A stretch of DNA of 64,000 nucleotides from CAWUEZ02 sp963921355 (GCA_963921355.3 OZ001190.1:2480001-2544000), one strand, 5' to 3'; shown: positions 25,846 through 35,559, counted from the first letter of the stretch. Numbers and translations are program-made. The notes: generated by a model not told the origin, from the letters alone.

Positions 25846-26960
25846 CGGGGGCTCGGTGTGATCTCAGGACCGTAGCCGAGGCGACCGAGCATTTGAACGG
25901 TTTGTGAACCGTCTGCGAGTTCTTGATTCATCGCTTGATATAACGATGTCATTTCCGGGTATTCCTGAAGCGCCTGACTGACCGGCTGAGTGGCCAGACC
26001 GCCGGCTGTCGTCGCGAGGTTGAGACGCACCCAGGCTGCTCCCGAGGCGAGTTGGTCGGCGCGCGTATTCGATTCCGTGCTGACCCAGACATAGGCGGGC
26101 GTGGTCTCGAACAGGGTCCGGTACATTTCCAACCCCTGGCGATAGGCCTCGGAACCGGGGTCGGCCAGGGTTTCGTGGTTCAGCACGCCGATCAGTCGCA
26201 GGCTTTCAAGGAAAGGCCCGCCGAGATCGATGCCGTCCGGGTTCGCCTCGATTTCGGACTTTCCCAGCCGCATCAGATCTAAACTCTCTTTGTAGGTTCG
26301 CGGTGTTTCAGTTTCGATCTGAAAGGCCTGCCAAGCCAGGTCGGAAATCCGCGCGACCCTGGCTGGATCGGTCGTCGTGCCGACAGTGACCGGCTCCCGG
26401 ACAACGGCGGCAACCTGCGCCGCCACGGCATCGCTGACCGGCCGGGCCATGTCGTAGGGCTCCTTGCAGGATCGCCGTTCTGCGACGTGCTGGAACAGCG
26501 GGTCTGCGTCGATCGCCCGTTCTTGGAAGGTCATGCGGGCGACCGGGCGGCCGTCGAGGGTCGGCCAGGGTTCACCGTCGGGAAAGATCTCGGTCGACAC
26601 GGCCAAGCCCCTGGCCGATGCGGCCTGTCGGGCGACCTCGAGAAAGCAGCCCAGGCCGATCGTGATCTGGCGGTCGAACGGATCTGTCTCCGGCAGTTTG
26701 CGGTCGGTGTCTGCAAACAGAGTTACGCCGTCCTGCCCGTCCAGCTGAACCAGCCAGGGCTGCCGATTATGGGGGTTGGGGGCCAGAATGGCCCAGGACA
26801 GGGCGTCCAGCCGGGGATCGGTGTAGCCCGTCCCGGCATCCTGCCAGGGGGCGAGGGCCCGGTTCGGAGTCCGGGTGGCGAGAAAACCCCCACCGGATCC
26901 GGCGGCGACGATCACGCCGCCTCCGAGGATGGTCAGAGCGCAGCGACGGGAGAGCGGCAT
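25812..26960 (-). CDS. Acg-like nitroreductase family protein with N-terminal export-like segment
   Basis: 382 residues. The ATG at 26960 is chosen because TTGGAG lies seven bases before it. The N-terminus SRRCALTILGGGVIVAAG has twin Arg and a hydrophobic run like a Tat signal or a membrane anchor. The body has the nitroreductase fold in the split form known for Acg proteins: ILAPNPHNRQPW near residue 60 and GAAWVRLNLATTAGGLATQP near the C-terminus. Acg-type proteins bind flavin and some have no usual nitroreductase activity. A reducing or flavin-storing role in the periplasm is possible. Confidence 0.85.
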   Translation of the reverse strand: MPLSRRCALTILGGGVIVAAGSGGGFLATRTPNRALAPWQDAGTGYTDPRLDALSWAILAPNPHNRQPWLVQLDGQDGVTLFADTDRKLPETDPFDRQITIGLGCFLEVARQAASARGLAVSTEIFPDGEPWPTLDGRPVARMTFQERAIDADPLFQHVAERRSCKEPYDMARPVSDAVAAQVAAVVREPVTVGTTTDPARVARISDLAWQAFQIETETPRTYKESLDLMRLGKSEIEANPDGIDLGGPFLESLRLIGVLNHETLADPGSEAYRQGLEMYRTLFETTPAYVWVSTESNTRADQLASGAAWVRLNLATTAGGLATQPVSQALQEYPEMTSLYQAMNQELADGSQTVQMLGRLGYGPEITPSPRWPLQSRVISG

Positions 26961-26976
26961 GGTTTTCTCCAAATTA

Positions 26977-27010
26977 GTTTAACGATAAACAAGATAATTG
27001 AACATTGAAC
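26977..27010. promoter_or_regulatory. Candidate MarR operator and promoter region
   Basis: GTTTA-ACGA-TAAAC (26977-26990) is a perfect inverted repeat just before the nitroreductase start, and TTGAAC is repeated directly at 26998-27003 and 27005-27010. The stretch is AT-rich and lies between divergent genes. MarR sites often have this size and spacing; that the local MarR protein binds here is inference. Confidence 0.55.
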
Positions 27011-27070
27011 TATTTAAAGACTGCCGATGGGCGATTTGCGGTGCCAAGATCGCAGCACAGGGAGGCAGCC

Positions 27071-27625
27071 ATGCTCGACGCATTCGTCAAACAGGTTCGC
27101 GCGTCGATCGCCCGCGACGGTGATCACGACGTGTTCACGACCGAGATCGCGACGGCGATGAAAGAGCTGGCGGCCGATCAATCCTGGGTCGACGCAGGCC
27201 TGTACGCCGCCGATCACGATCAGGGATTCGGGATCACCATCCTGCACGAAGAGCCGGATGAAGGGTTCTTCCTGGAAACCGTCTGCTGGCTGCCCGGCCG
27301 TGGCGTGGCGCCGCACGATCACCAGACCTGGGGCATTGTGGTCGGCATCGATGGCGAAGAGGTCAACGTCGACTGGCGCCGGACCGACGATCAGGCCGTC
27401 GCGGGTCAGGCGGATCTGGAAGTTGCCGAGGAGATCCGGATGACCCGGGGAACGGTCAAGGTGCTGCGTCCCGATGACATCCACAGCATCCGCAACGAGT
27501 CCGACGGCCCGTCGCTGTCCCTGCATCTTTACGGCCGCAATCTGGCGCGGGTCGATCGTTCGGAATTCAATCCGGTCACCGGAACCGTCGCCCCCTGTCC
27601 GAAACGGGTACGGCGATCAGAGTGA
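27071..27625 (+). CDS. Cysteine dioxygenase-like cupin
   Basis: 184 residues. The ATG at 27071 is preceded by GGAGGCAGCC, so an earlier in-frame start at 27005 is rejected. The cupin metal motif is seen: His82-x-His84 in APHDHQTWGIV, and the third His138 in RPDDIHSIRNE. The pattern matches the cysteine/3-mercaptopropionate dioxygenase family (DSBH fold, mononuclear Fe). It lacks evident Cys-Tyr crosslink partners, so which thiol acid it oxidises is open. Separated by 48 bases from the SDR, on the same strand. Confidence 0.82.
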   Translation: MLDAFVKQVRASIARDGDHDVFTTEIATAMKELAADQSWVDAGLYAADHDQGFGITILHEEPDEGFFLETVCWLPGRGVAPHDHQTWGIVVGIDGEEVNVDWRRTDDQAVAGQADLEVAEEIRMTRGTVKVLRPDDIHSIRNESDGPSLSLHLYGRNLARVDRSEFNPVTGTVAPCPKRVRRSE

Positions 27626-27673
27626 TTGGGCGGCGGACCGGAACGTCACATCGAAACCAGGGGAGGACAGGGG

Positions 27674-28462
27674 ATGCCGGACACGGATTTCTCCGGCCAG
27701 GGCGTGCTGGTCACAGGCGGTGCCAGCGGCATCGGTCTCGCCGCAGCTGAGGCGTTTGCCGCGCGCGGCGCGCGGGTGGCCATTGCCGATCTCAACCTGG
27801 ACTCCGCCGCGACAGAGGCTGCGCGGCTCGGGACCGGCCATATCGGACTTGGTGGGGACGTATCCACCGAGGCGGCGGCCGATGCGTTGGTGTCTGCGAC
27901 GGTCGATGCCTTTGGCCGGATCGATGTGCTGGTGAACTGTGCCGGCATGGCCGACACCTTTGTCGAAACGGTCGACCAGAGCGCGGCGCAATGGCAGAGG
28001 CTGATCGACGTTCATCTGACCGGGACCTTCGTCATGTCCAAGCGCGCCGCGCGCGACATGATCGCAGCCGGCCACGGCGTGATCATCAATATCGCCTCAA
28101 TTTCCGGCATCCTGTCGCTGCCGCGGCGCAACGCCTACACGGCGGCCAAGCATGGGATCGTCGGCCTGACCAAGAACCTGGCATGCGAATGGGCCCAGGC
28201 CGGGCTGCGGGTCAACGCGATCGCGCCGGGTTACATCCTGACCCCTATGGTTCAGAACCTGATCGACACCGGCAAGCTGGACCCGATGGTGATCCGGCGA
28301 CGGACCCCCGTCGGGGAGCTGTTGCCGCCGAGCTGCGTCGCCGACGCGATGATCTTCCTGGCCTCGCCCTTGGCGCGCATGGTTACCGGGGTGACCTTGC
28401 CGGTCGACGGTGGTTACACGGTGTACGGCGGGCCCGCCGACGCTGCGGAGATCGAGGACTAG
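27674..28462 (+). CDS. SDR family oxidoreductase
   Basis: 262 residues from an ATG with GGGAGGACAG before it. Classical SDR marks: TGGASGIG (cofactor), NCAG, the catalytic Ser in NIASISG and Tyr-x3-Lys in YTAAKHG, then RVNAIAPGYI and the C-terminal VTGVTLPVDGGYTVYG. The Asp after the second strand (IADLNLD) suggests NAD(H). It probably oxidises a secondary alcohol, in the manner of 3-oxoacyl reductases or sugar alcohol dehydrogenases. The next gene starts three bases after its stop. Confidence 0.93.
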   Translation: MPDTDFSGQGVLVTGGASGIGLAAAEAFAARGARVAIADLNLDSAATEAARLGTGHIGLGGDVSTEAAADALVSATVDAFGRIDVLVNCAGMADTFVETVDQSAAQWQRLIDVHLTGTFVMSKRAARDMIAAGHGVIINIASISGILSLPRRNAYTAAKHGIVGLTKNLACEWAQAGLRVNAIAPGYILTPMVQNLIDTGKLDPMVIRRRTPVGELLPPSCVADAMIFLASPLARMVTGVTLPVDGGYTVYGGPADAAEIED

Positions 28463-28465
28463 AGC

Positions 28466-29293
28466 ATGGCTGGTGACACGCTGGCGCCCGGTTTCCGCTT
28501 TCCCGCCGCCAGCGTGGTCCGCGACGCGGAACAGCAGGCTGAGGCGCTGCGGGCCAGCGACGTCGATCCCGAGCTCTGGGCAGGCATCGCCGAGCCGACG
28601 CTCTGGGGCAACGATGGCTTCCGCGCGATGTCGGCGGCGGGGCAGCAGATCGACGGCTACATACACGTCGAGCACCGCTTCTCCCTGTCGGGCACGGTTG
28701 CCCTTGGCGAGCCGGTCGCGTTCTCCGGTCAGACGATCAGCAACGAGGAAGTGCCGCGCGGGCGCCAGGTCGTTCAACGGTTCGAGGCCCGACGGGCCGA
28801 CGGGTCGGTCGCCGTCGTGTCCGAGCATGTCCGTCTGCTGCCGGACTTGGCCCGCATGGGCCGGCGCGAGGCCCGCGATGGCGAGATCAAGACCAATCCG
28901 GTCGACAGCCTCCCTTCGGAAGTGCTGTCCCGCAAGACGCTGACACCCGAGGCGGTGGCGACCTACTCGCGGCCGGTCGGGAACGAAATTCACTTCGACC
29001 CCGCCTTCGCCGCACGCTACGGCTATCGGGCACCACTGGCCCAGGGGTTGATGACCCTGACCTGGATGGTCGGCGCAGTTGCCAGCCGCCTGGTCGCGGT
29101 CGGGCAGATCGATCTGCTGGCCCGGTTTCGCCGGCCGGTATTCTGGGATGACGCGCTCACCCTTGTCGGGGCCTACGGCGCTGACGGCGAACTGGAACGG
29201 TTGTGCGCCCTGAACAGCGAGACCCGGGTCGTCTGCGATCTGCGCATCGGCGGGCGGGAGGCGGGCACCGTGCCGCCCGCGCCCCCGCGCTGA
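28466..29293 (+). CDS. MaoC/hot-dog fold dehydratase-like protein
   Basis: 275 residues with two hot-dog halves. The C-terminal half has the hydratase 2 pattern: NEIHFDPAFAARYGYRAPLAQGLM with the catalytic Asp and the His of the usual motif (here HFD). The N-terminal half (about residues 30-130) keeps only the fold, as in FAS1-type dehydratases. It hydrates an enoyl-CoA or dehydrates a hydroxyacyl-CoA. Three-base spacing after the SDR suggests the two act in turn on one acyl substrate. Confidence 0.87.
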   Translation: MAGDTLAPGFRFPAASVVRDAEQQAEALRASDVDPELWAGIAEPTLWGNDGFRAMSAAGQQIDGYIHVEHRFSLSGTVALGEPVAFSGQTISNEEVPRGRQVVQRFEARRADGSVAVVSEHVRLLPDLARMGRREARDGEIKTNPVDSLPSEVLSRKTLTPEAVATYSRPVGNEIHFDPAFAARYGYRAPLAQGLMTLTWMVGAVASRLVAVGQIDLLARFRRPVFWDDALTLVGAYGADGELERLCALNSETRVVCDLRIGGREAGTVPPAPPR

Positions 29294-29305
29294 TCAGATA
29301 CAGCT

Positions 29306-30367
29306 CTAGTCGTCGGTCGTCAGCACAACCCGACCGACGATGCGTCCGGCCTTCAGGTCTTGCAGCGTGTCGTAGGCGGTTTCCAGTGGCCGGGTCTGCA
29401 TTGGGATCGGCTTCACGGTACCTGTCTTGACCAGGTCGATCAGTTCCTTGAGGTCGCCCAGCGAGCCGACATAGGACCCGATGATCGAGATCGCGCGCAT
29501 CGGGATGGTCGGCAGCGGCACACTCAGTTCGCCGCCATAGAGGCCAACCACGACGTAGCGTCCGCCTTTGCGGATCGCGGCGATGCCGAGGTTGGCGGTC
29601 TGTTCGCCGCCGACCGTGTCGACCACGGCCCGCAGTTCGCCGCCGGCCATCGCCTGCAGCGTCGCAACCGCGTTGTCGGCGGTCCGAGGGTTCAGCGTCT
29701 CGCTGGCCCCGATTTCCTTGGCCGCCGCGAGCTTGTCATCATCGATGTCGACCGAGACGACGTTCTTGATGCCCATGCCTTTGGCGATGGCGACCGCCGA
29801 CAACCCGAGACCGCCGGCCCCCATGATGGCTAACCACTCATCATCGCGCACCGGAACCGCCTTCTTCAGGGCGGAGAACACGGTAACGCCAGAGCACGAG
29901 TACGGGGTCGCGACCATGGGATCGAGGTCACCGATGTCGATCAGGTACTTCGGATGCGGCACCAGACAGTGGGTCGCATACCCGCCGTCCTGGAACACGC
30001 CGAGGGAGCGCATGGTCGGACAGTGGTTCTCCATTTCCGCCTTGCAGGCCGAGCACTCCCCGCAGCCCAGCCAGGGATGGACCAGCATGGTCTTGCCGAT
30101 CGGCACCGGGCCGGCGTCGGGGCCCGCCGCAACGACGTCGCCCAGGATTTCATGCCCGAGGGTGACCGGCAGTTTCTGACCGCGGGCCACGATGTCGAGC
30201 TTCTTGCCGCCGCCGAGATCGAAATAGCCGTCAGAAATGTGGATGTCGGAATGGCATACACCCGCATGGGTCACCCGAACCAGAACCTGGGAACCGGTCG
30301 GCGTCGGATCCTCGCGCTCGACGGCTTCGAACGGCTGGCCCGGTTTGACCAGTTGGTAGCTTTTCAT
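29306..30367 (-). CDS. Zinc-dependent alcohol dehydrogenase
   Basis: 353 residues from MKSYQL, with GAGGAAA before the ATG. MDR family: catalytic zinc ligands Cys in AGVCHSDIH and His in LGHEILGDVV, and structural zinc cysteines in GCGECSACKAEMENHC. The Rossmann motif is GAGGLGLSAVAIAK with an acidic VDIDDDK end, so NAD is favoured. It converges with the MaoC gene, 12 bases apart. Substrate unknown; primary alcohols or aldehydes likely. Confidence 0.93.
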   Translation of the reverse strand: MKSYQLVKPGQPFEAVEREDPTPTGSQVLVRVTHAGVCHSDIHISDGYFDLGGGKKLDIVARGQKLPVTLGHEILGDVVAAGPDAGPVPIGKTMLVHPWLGCGECSACKAEMENHCPTMRSLGVFQDGGYATHCLVPHPKYLIDIGDLDPMVATPYSCSGVTVFSALKKAVPVRDDEWLAIMGAGGLGLSAVAIAKGMGIKNVVSVDIDDDKLAAAKEIGASETLNPRTADNAVATLQAMAGGELRAVVDTVGGEQTANLGIAAIRKGGRYVVVGLYGGELSVPLPTIPMRAISIIGSYVGSLGDLKELIDLVKTGTVKPIPMQTRPLETAYDTLQDLKAGRIVGRVVLTTDD

Positions 30368-30523
30368 GGCATTTCCTCTCCCTCGCACTCATCGGCGATT
30401 CTGTTCGGTTCCGCGATTTAAGCCCATGGGTATCCGCTGGCGCAAACGACATCCGACGGTTGCGTGATGGCGCGCGATCGATAATGGTGCCGCGGAGCGA
30501 CAACAGTATCGGACCGCCGTCCC

Positions 30524-30853
30524 ATGGCCGTGCATCTCGCCCTGCAGCTTGCCGTCCTTGCCCCCTTGACCTGTGCCCTCGTGGTGTCGGTCGCCTGGGC
30601 TGCAACCGTTGTGGTCAGCCAGGAGAACCGTTCCTTCGGGGTCAAAGAGGTGACTGTTGCGGTCGGTGACAGCGTTGTGTTCCAGAACGACGACTACTAC
30701 GGCCACAACGTCTATTCGGACGACGCCGGGTTCGACATCGGACTTCAGGAGCCCGGCGAATCCCGGACCGTGGAGTTTGATGCGGCCGGCCGCTTTATGG
30801 TGCGATGCCGTATTCATCCGAAGATGCGGATGAAGGTGGTGGTCGAGGGATAG
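30524..30853 (+). CDS. Periplasmic type I copper protein (cupredoxin)
   Basis: 109 residues. Signal peptide with cleavage near Ala26 (SVAWA|ATVV). Type I copper ligands can be read: His61 in YYGHNVYS, then Cys95-x2-His98-x4-Met103 in VRCRIHPKMRM, the plastocyanin/pseudoazurin order. It carries single electrons in the periplasm, to or from an unknown partner. Stand-alone gene; its neighbours face away or towards it. Confidence 0.88.
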   Translation: MAVHLALQLAVLAPLTCALVVSVAWAATVVVSQENRSFGVKEVTVAVGDSVVFQNDDYYGHNVYSDDAGFDIGLQEPGESRTVEFDAAGRFMVRCRIHPKMRMKVVVEG

Positions 30854-30970
30854 AACAGAAACCGTTCAGGCGGAGACGGCCCGGACGGTCAATTCTGTCA
30901 TATTTTGCAATGCTTTAGCGGCTGATTTTTCGATCGAATCGCGCTGGTTTCGGCTCCGGAATCCCCGGCG

Positions 30971-32242
30971 TCAGAAACGCGTCGACAGCATGAACCAGAC
31001 CTTGCGCGTGTCGACGCTGAAGTCGTCGGCTTGGTAGTCGGCGTAGCGCAAGGCGAGCGTCACCGATGGATCGAAGGGCAGGCGGGTAGAGGCTTCGAAG
31101 TCAATCTCAGTGCCGTAATCCGCGCTCCCATTCTCCGCATTGAAATCGAAATAGAAGGCCTGCAGCTCAAGGCTGTTGAACGGCTCTGGCAGATCGGTGG
31201 CGTAGCTGAGCTTGATCGAGCGTTGTTCGATTCCATCGGCTGGGGTGGTCAGGAAGATGTCCGCCCAACCCTGGAACTTGTGCAGGGTCGCCAGTGGCGT
31301 CTGAAAGGCCGCGGTCCCGTCCCCTTCCAGCCGTTCGTAGGACAGCGTGACATCGATGTCTCCGCCCAGGGCCGACGTGAAAAGCGACGGTTTGACAATC
31401 AGGTACTGCTCGGAAACGTCGTTCGGGTTGTCCCCGTGGTCGTCCTGATGGGCGAACTCGGCGAGATACGAGAAAGAGCTTTCTTCCCCGATCGGCACGC
31501 TGCCGGTCAGACGGGCGCCGAAGGTGCGGTTCGATGACGCGGGAGAATCGTCCAGGTCGATGAAGTAGCCATAACCGGTTACGGCCAACGATCCCGCATC
31601 CCCCAGATCGATCCCGCGATAGTTCAGATTTACCGCATGGACCGTCGATCCCGTGTAGCCGCGCGGGTTGTCGCCGCCGAAGATCCGGTTGACGCCGGCG
31701 ATGTAGTGATAGCGGGCGCGCAAGTTGGGAATTGCGGAGGTGACGACCGAGGCTCCGTCGAAGGTCTGCTGATTCTGCCGGAAGCCGACGTCGCCGATAA
31801 AGCGCTGGTCGTCGATCACAATCCGCTCCCGACCGGCCGAAATCCGCGTCCCGGCAAGGCCGGTATACGACACATAGCCCTGATTGAGATCGAGATCGTT
31901 GGGGTCGGCGACGGTTGGGAAGTCGGTCCGGCCATTGGTCGTGTCGTCGTTGTAATCCTCGGGCCCCAGCCGTTGCACAACCTCGCCTTGAACCAGCGCG
32001 CCGAAGCCGGCCACCCGTCCGGTCTCATACCCGACGCGGGCCCGCACGGTGCTTGCGTTGGCGTTGTTGTCCACGCCGTCCTGGTCGACATGCTCGAACC
32101 GGTAGCGCAGATCGGTGGACAGCTTCCCGGCCGTCAGAGCGTGTCCGAGGTCTTCAAGAACGGAGTCGGCATGCGCGGGTATGGCGAGCATCGAAAGGCC
32201 GACGGCCGCTGGCAGGATCGCAAAATGGGTGCGCGGCTTCAT
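30971..32242 (-). CDS. Alginate-export-like outer membrane porin
   Basis: 423 residues from MKPRTHF; the frame extends upstream without coding pattern. Signal peptide (ILPAAVGLSMLAIPAHA). The mature protein has alternating amphipathic strands (DLRYRFEHV, RISAGRERIVIDD, ARYHYIAGVNRIF) and ends in Phe (WFMLSTRF), as outer membrane barrels do. The pattern resembles the AlgE-type alginate export family, though no polysaccharide genes are near. It likely allows passive passage of an anionic solute. Confidence 0.85.
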   Translation of the reverse strand: MKPRTHFAILPAAVGLSMLAIPAHADSVLEDLGHALTAGKLSTDLRYRFEHVDQDGVDNNANASTVRARVGYETGRVAGFGALVQGEVVQRLGPEDYNDDTTNGRTDFPTVADPNDLDLNQGYVSYTGLAGTRISAGRERIVIDDQRFIGDVGFRQNQQTFDGASVVTSAIPNLRARYHYIAGVNRIFGGDNPRGYTGSTVHAVNLNYRGIDLGDAGSLAVTGYGYFIDLDDSPASSNRTFGARLTGSVPIGEESSFSYLAEFAHQDDHGDNPNDVSEQYLIVKPSLFTSALGGDIDVTLSYERLEGDGTAAFQTPLATLHKFQGWADIFLTTPADGIEQRSIKLSYATDLPEPFNSLELQAFYFDFNAENGSADYGTEIDFEASTRLPFDPSVTLALRYADYQADDFSVDTRKVWFMLSTRF

Positions 32243-32321
32243 GACGTGACAACGATCCGATGCGGTGACCGAAGCATTGAATAGCAAGCCTCGGCGGCCG
32301 AGCGAAGACACCAATTGGTGA

Positions 32322-33227
32322 TCACGATCCCGGTTCCACGCCTTGATCATGGGCCTGCAGGCGTTCACGCCACCACACGTAGAGCCCCGATGCCACGATG
32401 ATCGCGGCGCCCAGGACGGTCCAGAAATCGGGCAGATCGCCAAACACCAGGAAGCCGATGCCGGTTGCCCAGACCAGCAGGGTATAGTTGAACGGTTGCA
32501 GGACACTGGCCGGCGCGATCTCAAGTGCCTTGATGACCACCATGTGGCCGATCGAGCCGAGCATGCCGGCCAGCAGGAGCAGCCCCCACCTCTGGGCGTC
32601 CGGCCAGGTCCAATGGAAGGGGGCGATGAATGTCAGAATCGCGACACCAACCCAGCCGGTGTACAGCAGGATGGTCTCCATCGAATCCGTCCTGGACAGC
32701 AGCTTGGTCATGACCTGGTAGACCCCGAACATCACCGCGCCGGCCAGCGGCAGCAGGGCGATCGGTTCAAAGACCGAAAGTCCGGGGCGAAGAATGACCA
32801 GCATGCCGAGGAACCCGATGCACACGGCCGTCCAACGGCGAATTCCTACCGTCTCGCCGCGCCATAGGGCGGACAGCGCGGTGATGACCAGGGGGAACAC
32901 GGCGCCGATCGAATGGGTGTCGGCCAGCTGCATGTAGCGGAATGCGAGAATGAAGCACCCGATCTCCACGACCAGCAGGGCCGACCGAGCGATCTGGAAA
33001 ACCGGCCGGGCGGTGCGGAACTGTCGCAGCACACCGCCCTCCCGACGAAGTGCGACAAGGGTCGCGAATGCGGCGAAGAACGCGAACCGCACCCACAGGA
33101 TCTGGCTGACCGAGTATTGGGTCGACAGGGTCTTGGACACCGCGTCCATTCCGGCAAACCCGAGATTGGCCAGCAGGATCAGGAGGATGCCCGTGGCGGC
33201 AGGAGACCGGCTATTCAAGAAACCCAA
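32322..33227 (-). CDS. DMT (EamA) family transporter
   Basis: 301 residues with ten hydrophobic helices as two EamA repeats. Seen: LLANLGFAGMDAVSKTL at the first helix, ILWVRFAFFAAFATLVALRR and the C-terminal TLLVWATGIGFLVFGDLPD. These are drug/metabolite exporters of the inner membrane. It lies between the porin and the broken histidine kinase on the same strand, but the gaps are about 80 and 125 bases. Substrate unknown. Confidence 0.92.
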   Translation of the reverse strand: MGFLNSRSPAATGILLILLANLGFAGMDAVSKTLSTQYSVSQILWVRFAFFAAFATLVALRREGGVLRQFRTARPVFQIARSALLVVEIGCFILAFRYMQLADTHSIGAVFPLVITALSALWRGETVGIRRWTAVCIGFLGMLVILRPGLSVFEPIALLPLAGAVMFGVYQVMTKLLSRTDSMETILLYTGWVGVAILTFIAPFHWTWPDAQRWGLLLLAGMLGSIGHMVVIKALEIAPASVLQPFNYTLLVWATGIGFLVFGDLPDFWTVLGAAIIVASGLYVWWRERLQAHDQGVEPGS

Positions 33228-33352
33228 CAGCGGTCGCCTCTCTGGCCCGATCAGATCGCCCGATGCCCGCGGTGTCAGGGCTCAAGGCGATTGTTAACGC
33301 ACGTTTTCCTTGAGGCGAACAGGGCTATTCTACCCCGTTCGGACTGCCAAGT

Positions 33353-35155
33353 TCAGCCGAGCTGGCGTTTCGGAATGATCACGGAGACTGTGGTGCCCTC
33401 GCCGGGCGCGCTGTCAATCTGGATCGTGGAATCATGGGCCGCAAAGATGGAGGCCACGACCGACAGGCCGAGACCTGCCCCTTTCCGGGTCCGCACCAGC
33501 GGTGTTGACCCCCGTCCGAACGGGGTCATGCAGGATTCCAGTTCGGCGGGTGTCATGCCGATACCCTCGTCCTGGACCTTTATGAGCAGATCTCCGGTGG
33601 GGGTGCGATCGACGCTCGCGAGGATCCGTGCGCCGTCGTCGGAGTATTTGCCGGCGTTCTCAAGCAGATTGATCATCATCTGGGTGAGTTGGCGCTCATT
33701 GCCGAGCACCTTTGGCAGATCTTCGGGCAGGTACCGGACCCAGTTTCGCGGTCCCGGCGAAGCGGCTGACGCGATACCGATCGCAGCGCTGACCACTTTG
33801 CCGATGTCGACCTCCTCAGCGGCGTTGCGGCCCTTCGGCAGGTCGTTCCGCGCCACTTCCAGCAACTGGTCAACCAGATTCAGAAGGTGGTTGCCGCTGT
33901 TCGCGACGTCGTCGGCATACTCAACATAGCGTTTGGTACCGACGGGGCCGAACATCTGCCGACGGATCACATCCGAAAACCCGATGATGGCGTTCAGCGG
34001 GGTGCGCAATTCGTGGCTGACATGGGCCAGAAGTTCCGATTTGGCCCGATCCAGTTCGGCATAGGCGTCGACCTGCTTCTGGGTTGCGGTCGCAAGCCGG
34101 TCCATCATGTCGTCGACGGCGGAGCTGACGATCGAGACTTCCCGCGGTCCGCTCCCAGCGTCCAGACCGACACGGGCCGACAGGTCGCCGGCGGCGATCC
34201 GGTCGGCGACCGTCAACAACGGCTGCAGCGATCCAGACAGGCCGCGCGCGAGCAGCCAGCTGATGAGACCGGTTGCGAGCATGGCGACCAGGGCGAGCTG
34301 GACGGCGATCCAGGCAACCCGATCCGCGTGGTTGTAGAGTTCCTGGAGCGGCTGCGGAACCATGATGCCCCAGCCGGTGTCGGGAACGACCGTGAAGCCC
34401 GCGATCATGTTGGCCTCCAGGGCCGGCGAGTAGAACTCGGTGACACCCGTTCGCCCCTGCATCATCGCCCTGACCGGCTTTACTTTCGAAATGTTCTTGC
34501 GAGCCTCCACCCATTCCGCTCTTGGATGGGCGATCACCTGGCCGAGGCCGTCGACGATCGTCGCGTGTCCCAGTTCCCCGAACCGGATCGATTGCTGAAG
34601 CTCGACGAAATAGGACGTCGTCAGCTCTCCAATCGCGGTCCGACCTGAGGCGGTGCGGGCCACCAGATAGATCCGAGGCTCACCGGTCGGACCGGCGACC
34701 ACACCGCTCCAAACGGCCATGCCGGGCTGCGTGTCTGCCCTGCGGCGGGCATCGGCGATGGCATCCCAGACGTCGGCGTTGAAGCTCTCCTAGACCCTAC
34801 AGCGCACGGCGCAACGAAACGCTTCGATCCGCCGGTCGGAGTCCACGAAACAGACATGTCGGAAGCCAAGCATCTTCAGGTGGTCCATGACCGGCTTGTT
34901 CGACACTTGCCCCAGTTCGTCGCTTTCCATGAACGAAATGGCCATCTGGAAGGCGGAGTCCGCATCGTTGGCGTAGCGGGTCAGCGCCAGCGCGACGTTT
35001 CTCGACGTCAGCAGGTGACGTTCATGGACTTCGGCACGCTCACCATCCACCAGTCCCTGATAGGTCCAGTAGGCGAATCCGATGACAGGCAGCCATGAGA
35101 GCAGCAGAAAACTAAAAAACAAATAGTATTTAAATGAAATCGACTTTATGCTCAT
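33353..35155 (-). pseudogene. Histidine kinase interrupted by in-frame TAG
   Basis: One continuous frame of 601 codons is cut by TAG at 34790-34792. Before it: a membrane segment (YLFFSFLLLSWLPVIGFAYW) and the start of a periplasmic dCache-like domain. After it the same frame goes on without loss of register, with the rest of the Cache domain (IYLVARTASG, WGIMVPQPLQELYNHADR), a second membrane segment, HAMP, HisKA (SHELRTPLNAIIGF) and HATPase (LLENAGKYS, DEGIGM, GAGLGLSVV). An internal ATG at 34720 could start a shorter product lacking the first anchor. No response regulator is adjacent. Decay, a sequencing error, or rare read-through are possible. Confidence 0.8.
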
Positions 35156-35373
35156 GGCGGGGTCGTTTCATCACACAAAGCAAGACAGCCTACGACATTT
35201 GCGCCCGGGTTGTTGATATTTTCTTAAATTGGAGCATTAATTTACTGGAAATTTTATTAATCAAGTTCTCAATCCCTTTTCGATTGCAGGATGCCGACCG
35301 CACGTCTTCAGATTCTCGGGCTGTGCCTCTTAGGTCTTGCGCGCGCTTCCGCCCGCCGCAACAATCCGCCGCC
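35156..35373. other. AT-rich gap without gene
   Basis: Markedly richer in A and T than the rest of the window, especially 35170-35290. It may hold the promoters for the kinase and, further on, the cyclase gene. Nothing coding is supported. Confidence 0.45.
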
Positions 35374-35508
35374 TAGAGCAGATCCGTGTCAGATGGAATC
35401 GCTCTCGGCGATCCATCTGACCGGTGAATCTGTTCTAACTGTATGATTTAGATCGGATCATGTTTTGTCGGAAACCAGGGCGTTTCCGTCAAAACATGAT
35501 CCGATCTA
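35374..35508. repeat. Two stacked intergenic palindromes
   Basis: First: TAGAGCAGAT (35374-35383) pairs with ATCTGTTCTA (35428-35437, one G-T wobble), and inside it TCAGATGGA (35389-35397) pairs with TCCATCTGA (35412-35420). Second: a 27-bp arm at 35449-35475 pairs with 35482-35508, one mismatch, six-base loop; core GATCGGATCATGTTTTG. Both resemble dispersed intergenic inverted repeats well known in alphaproteobacterial genomes. On either strand they would make strong RNA hairpins. Confidence 0.75.
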
Positions 35509-35559
35509 GGATTCCGGAGACCGCCCGGCACAGGGCGGCATTCCACAACGGAGGGCGCG

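Noticed and set aside
34790..34792. Pyrrolysine at the TAG codon
   Set aside because: Not expected in this kind of bacterium, and many other genes would be affected.
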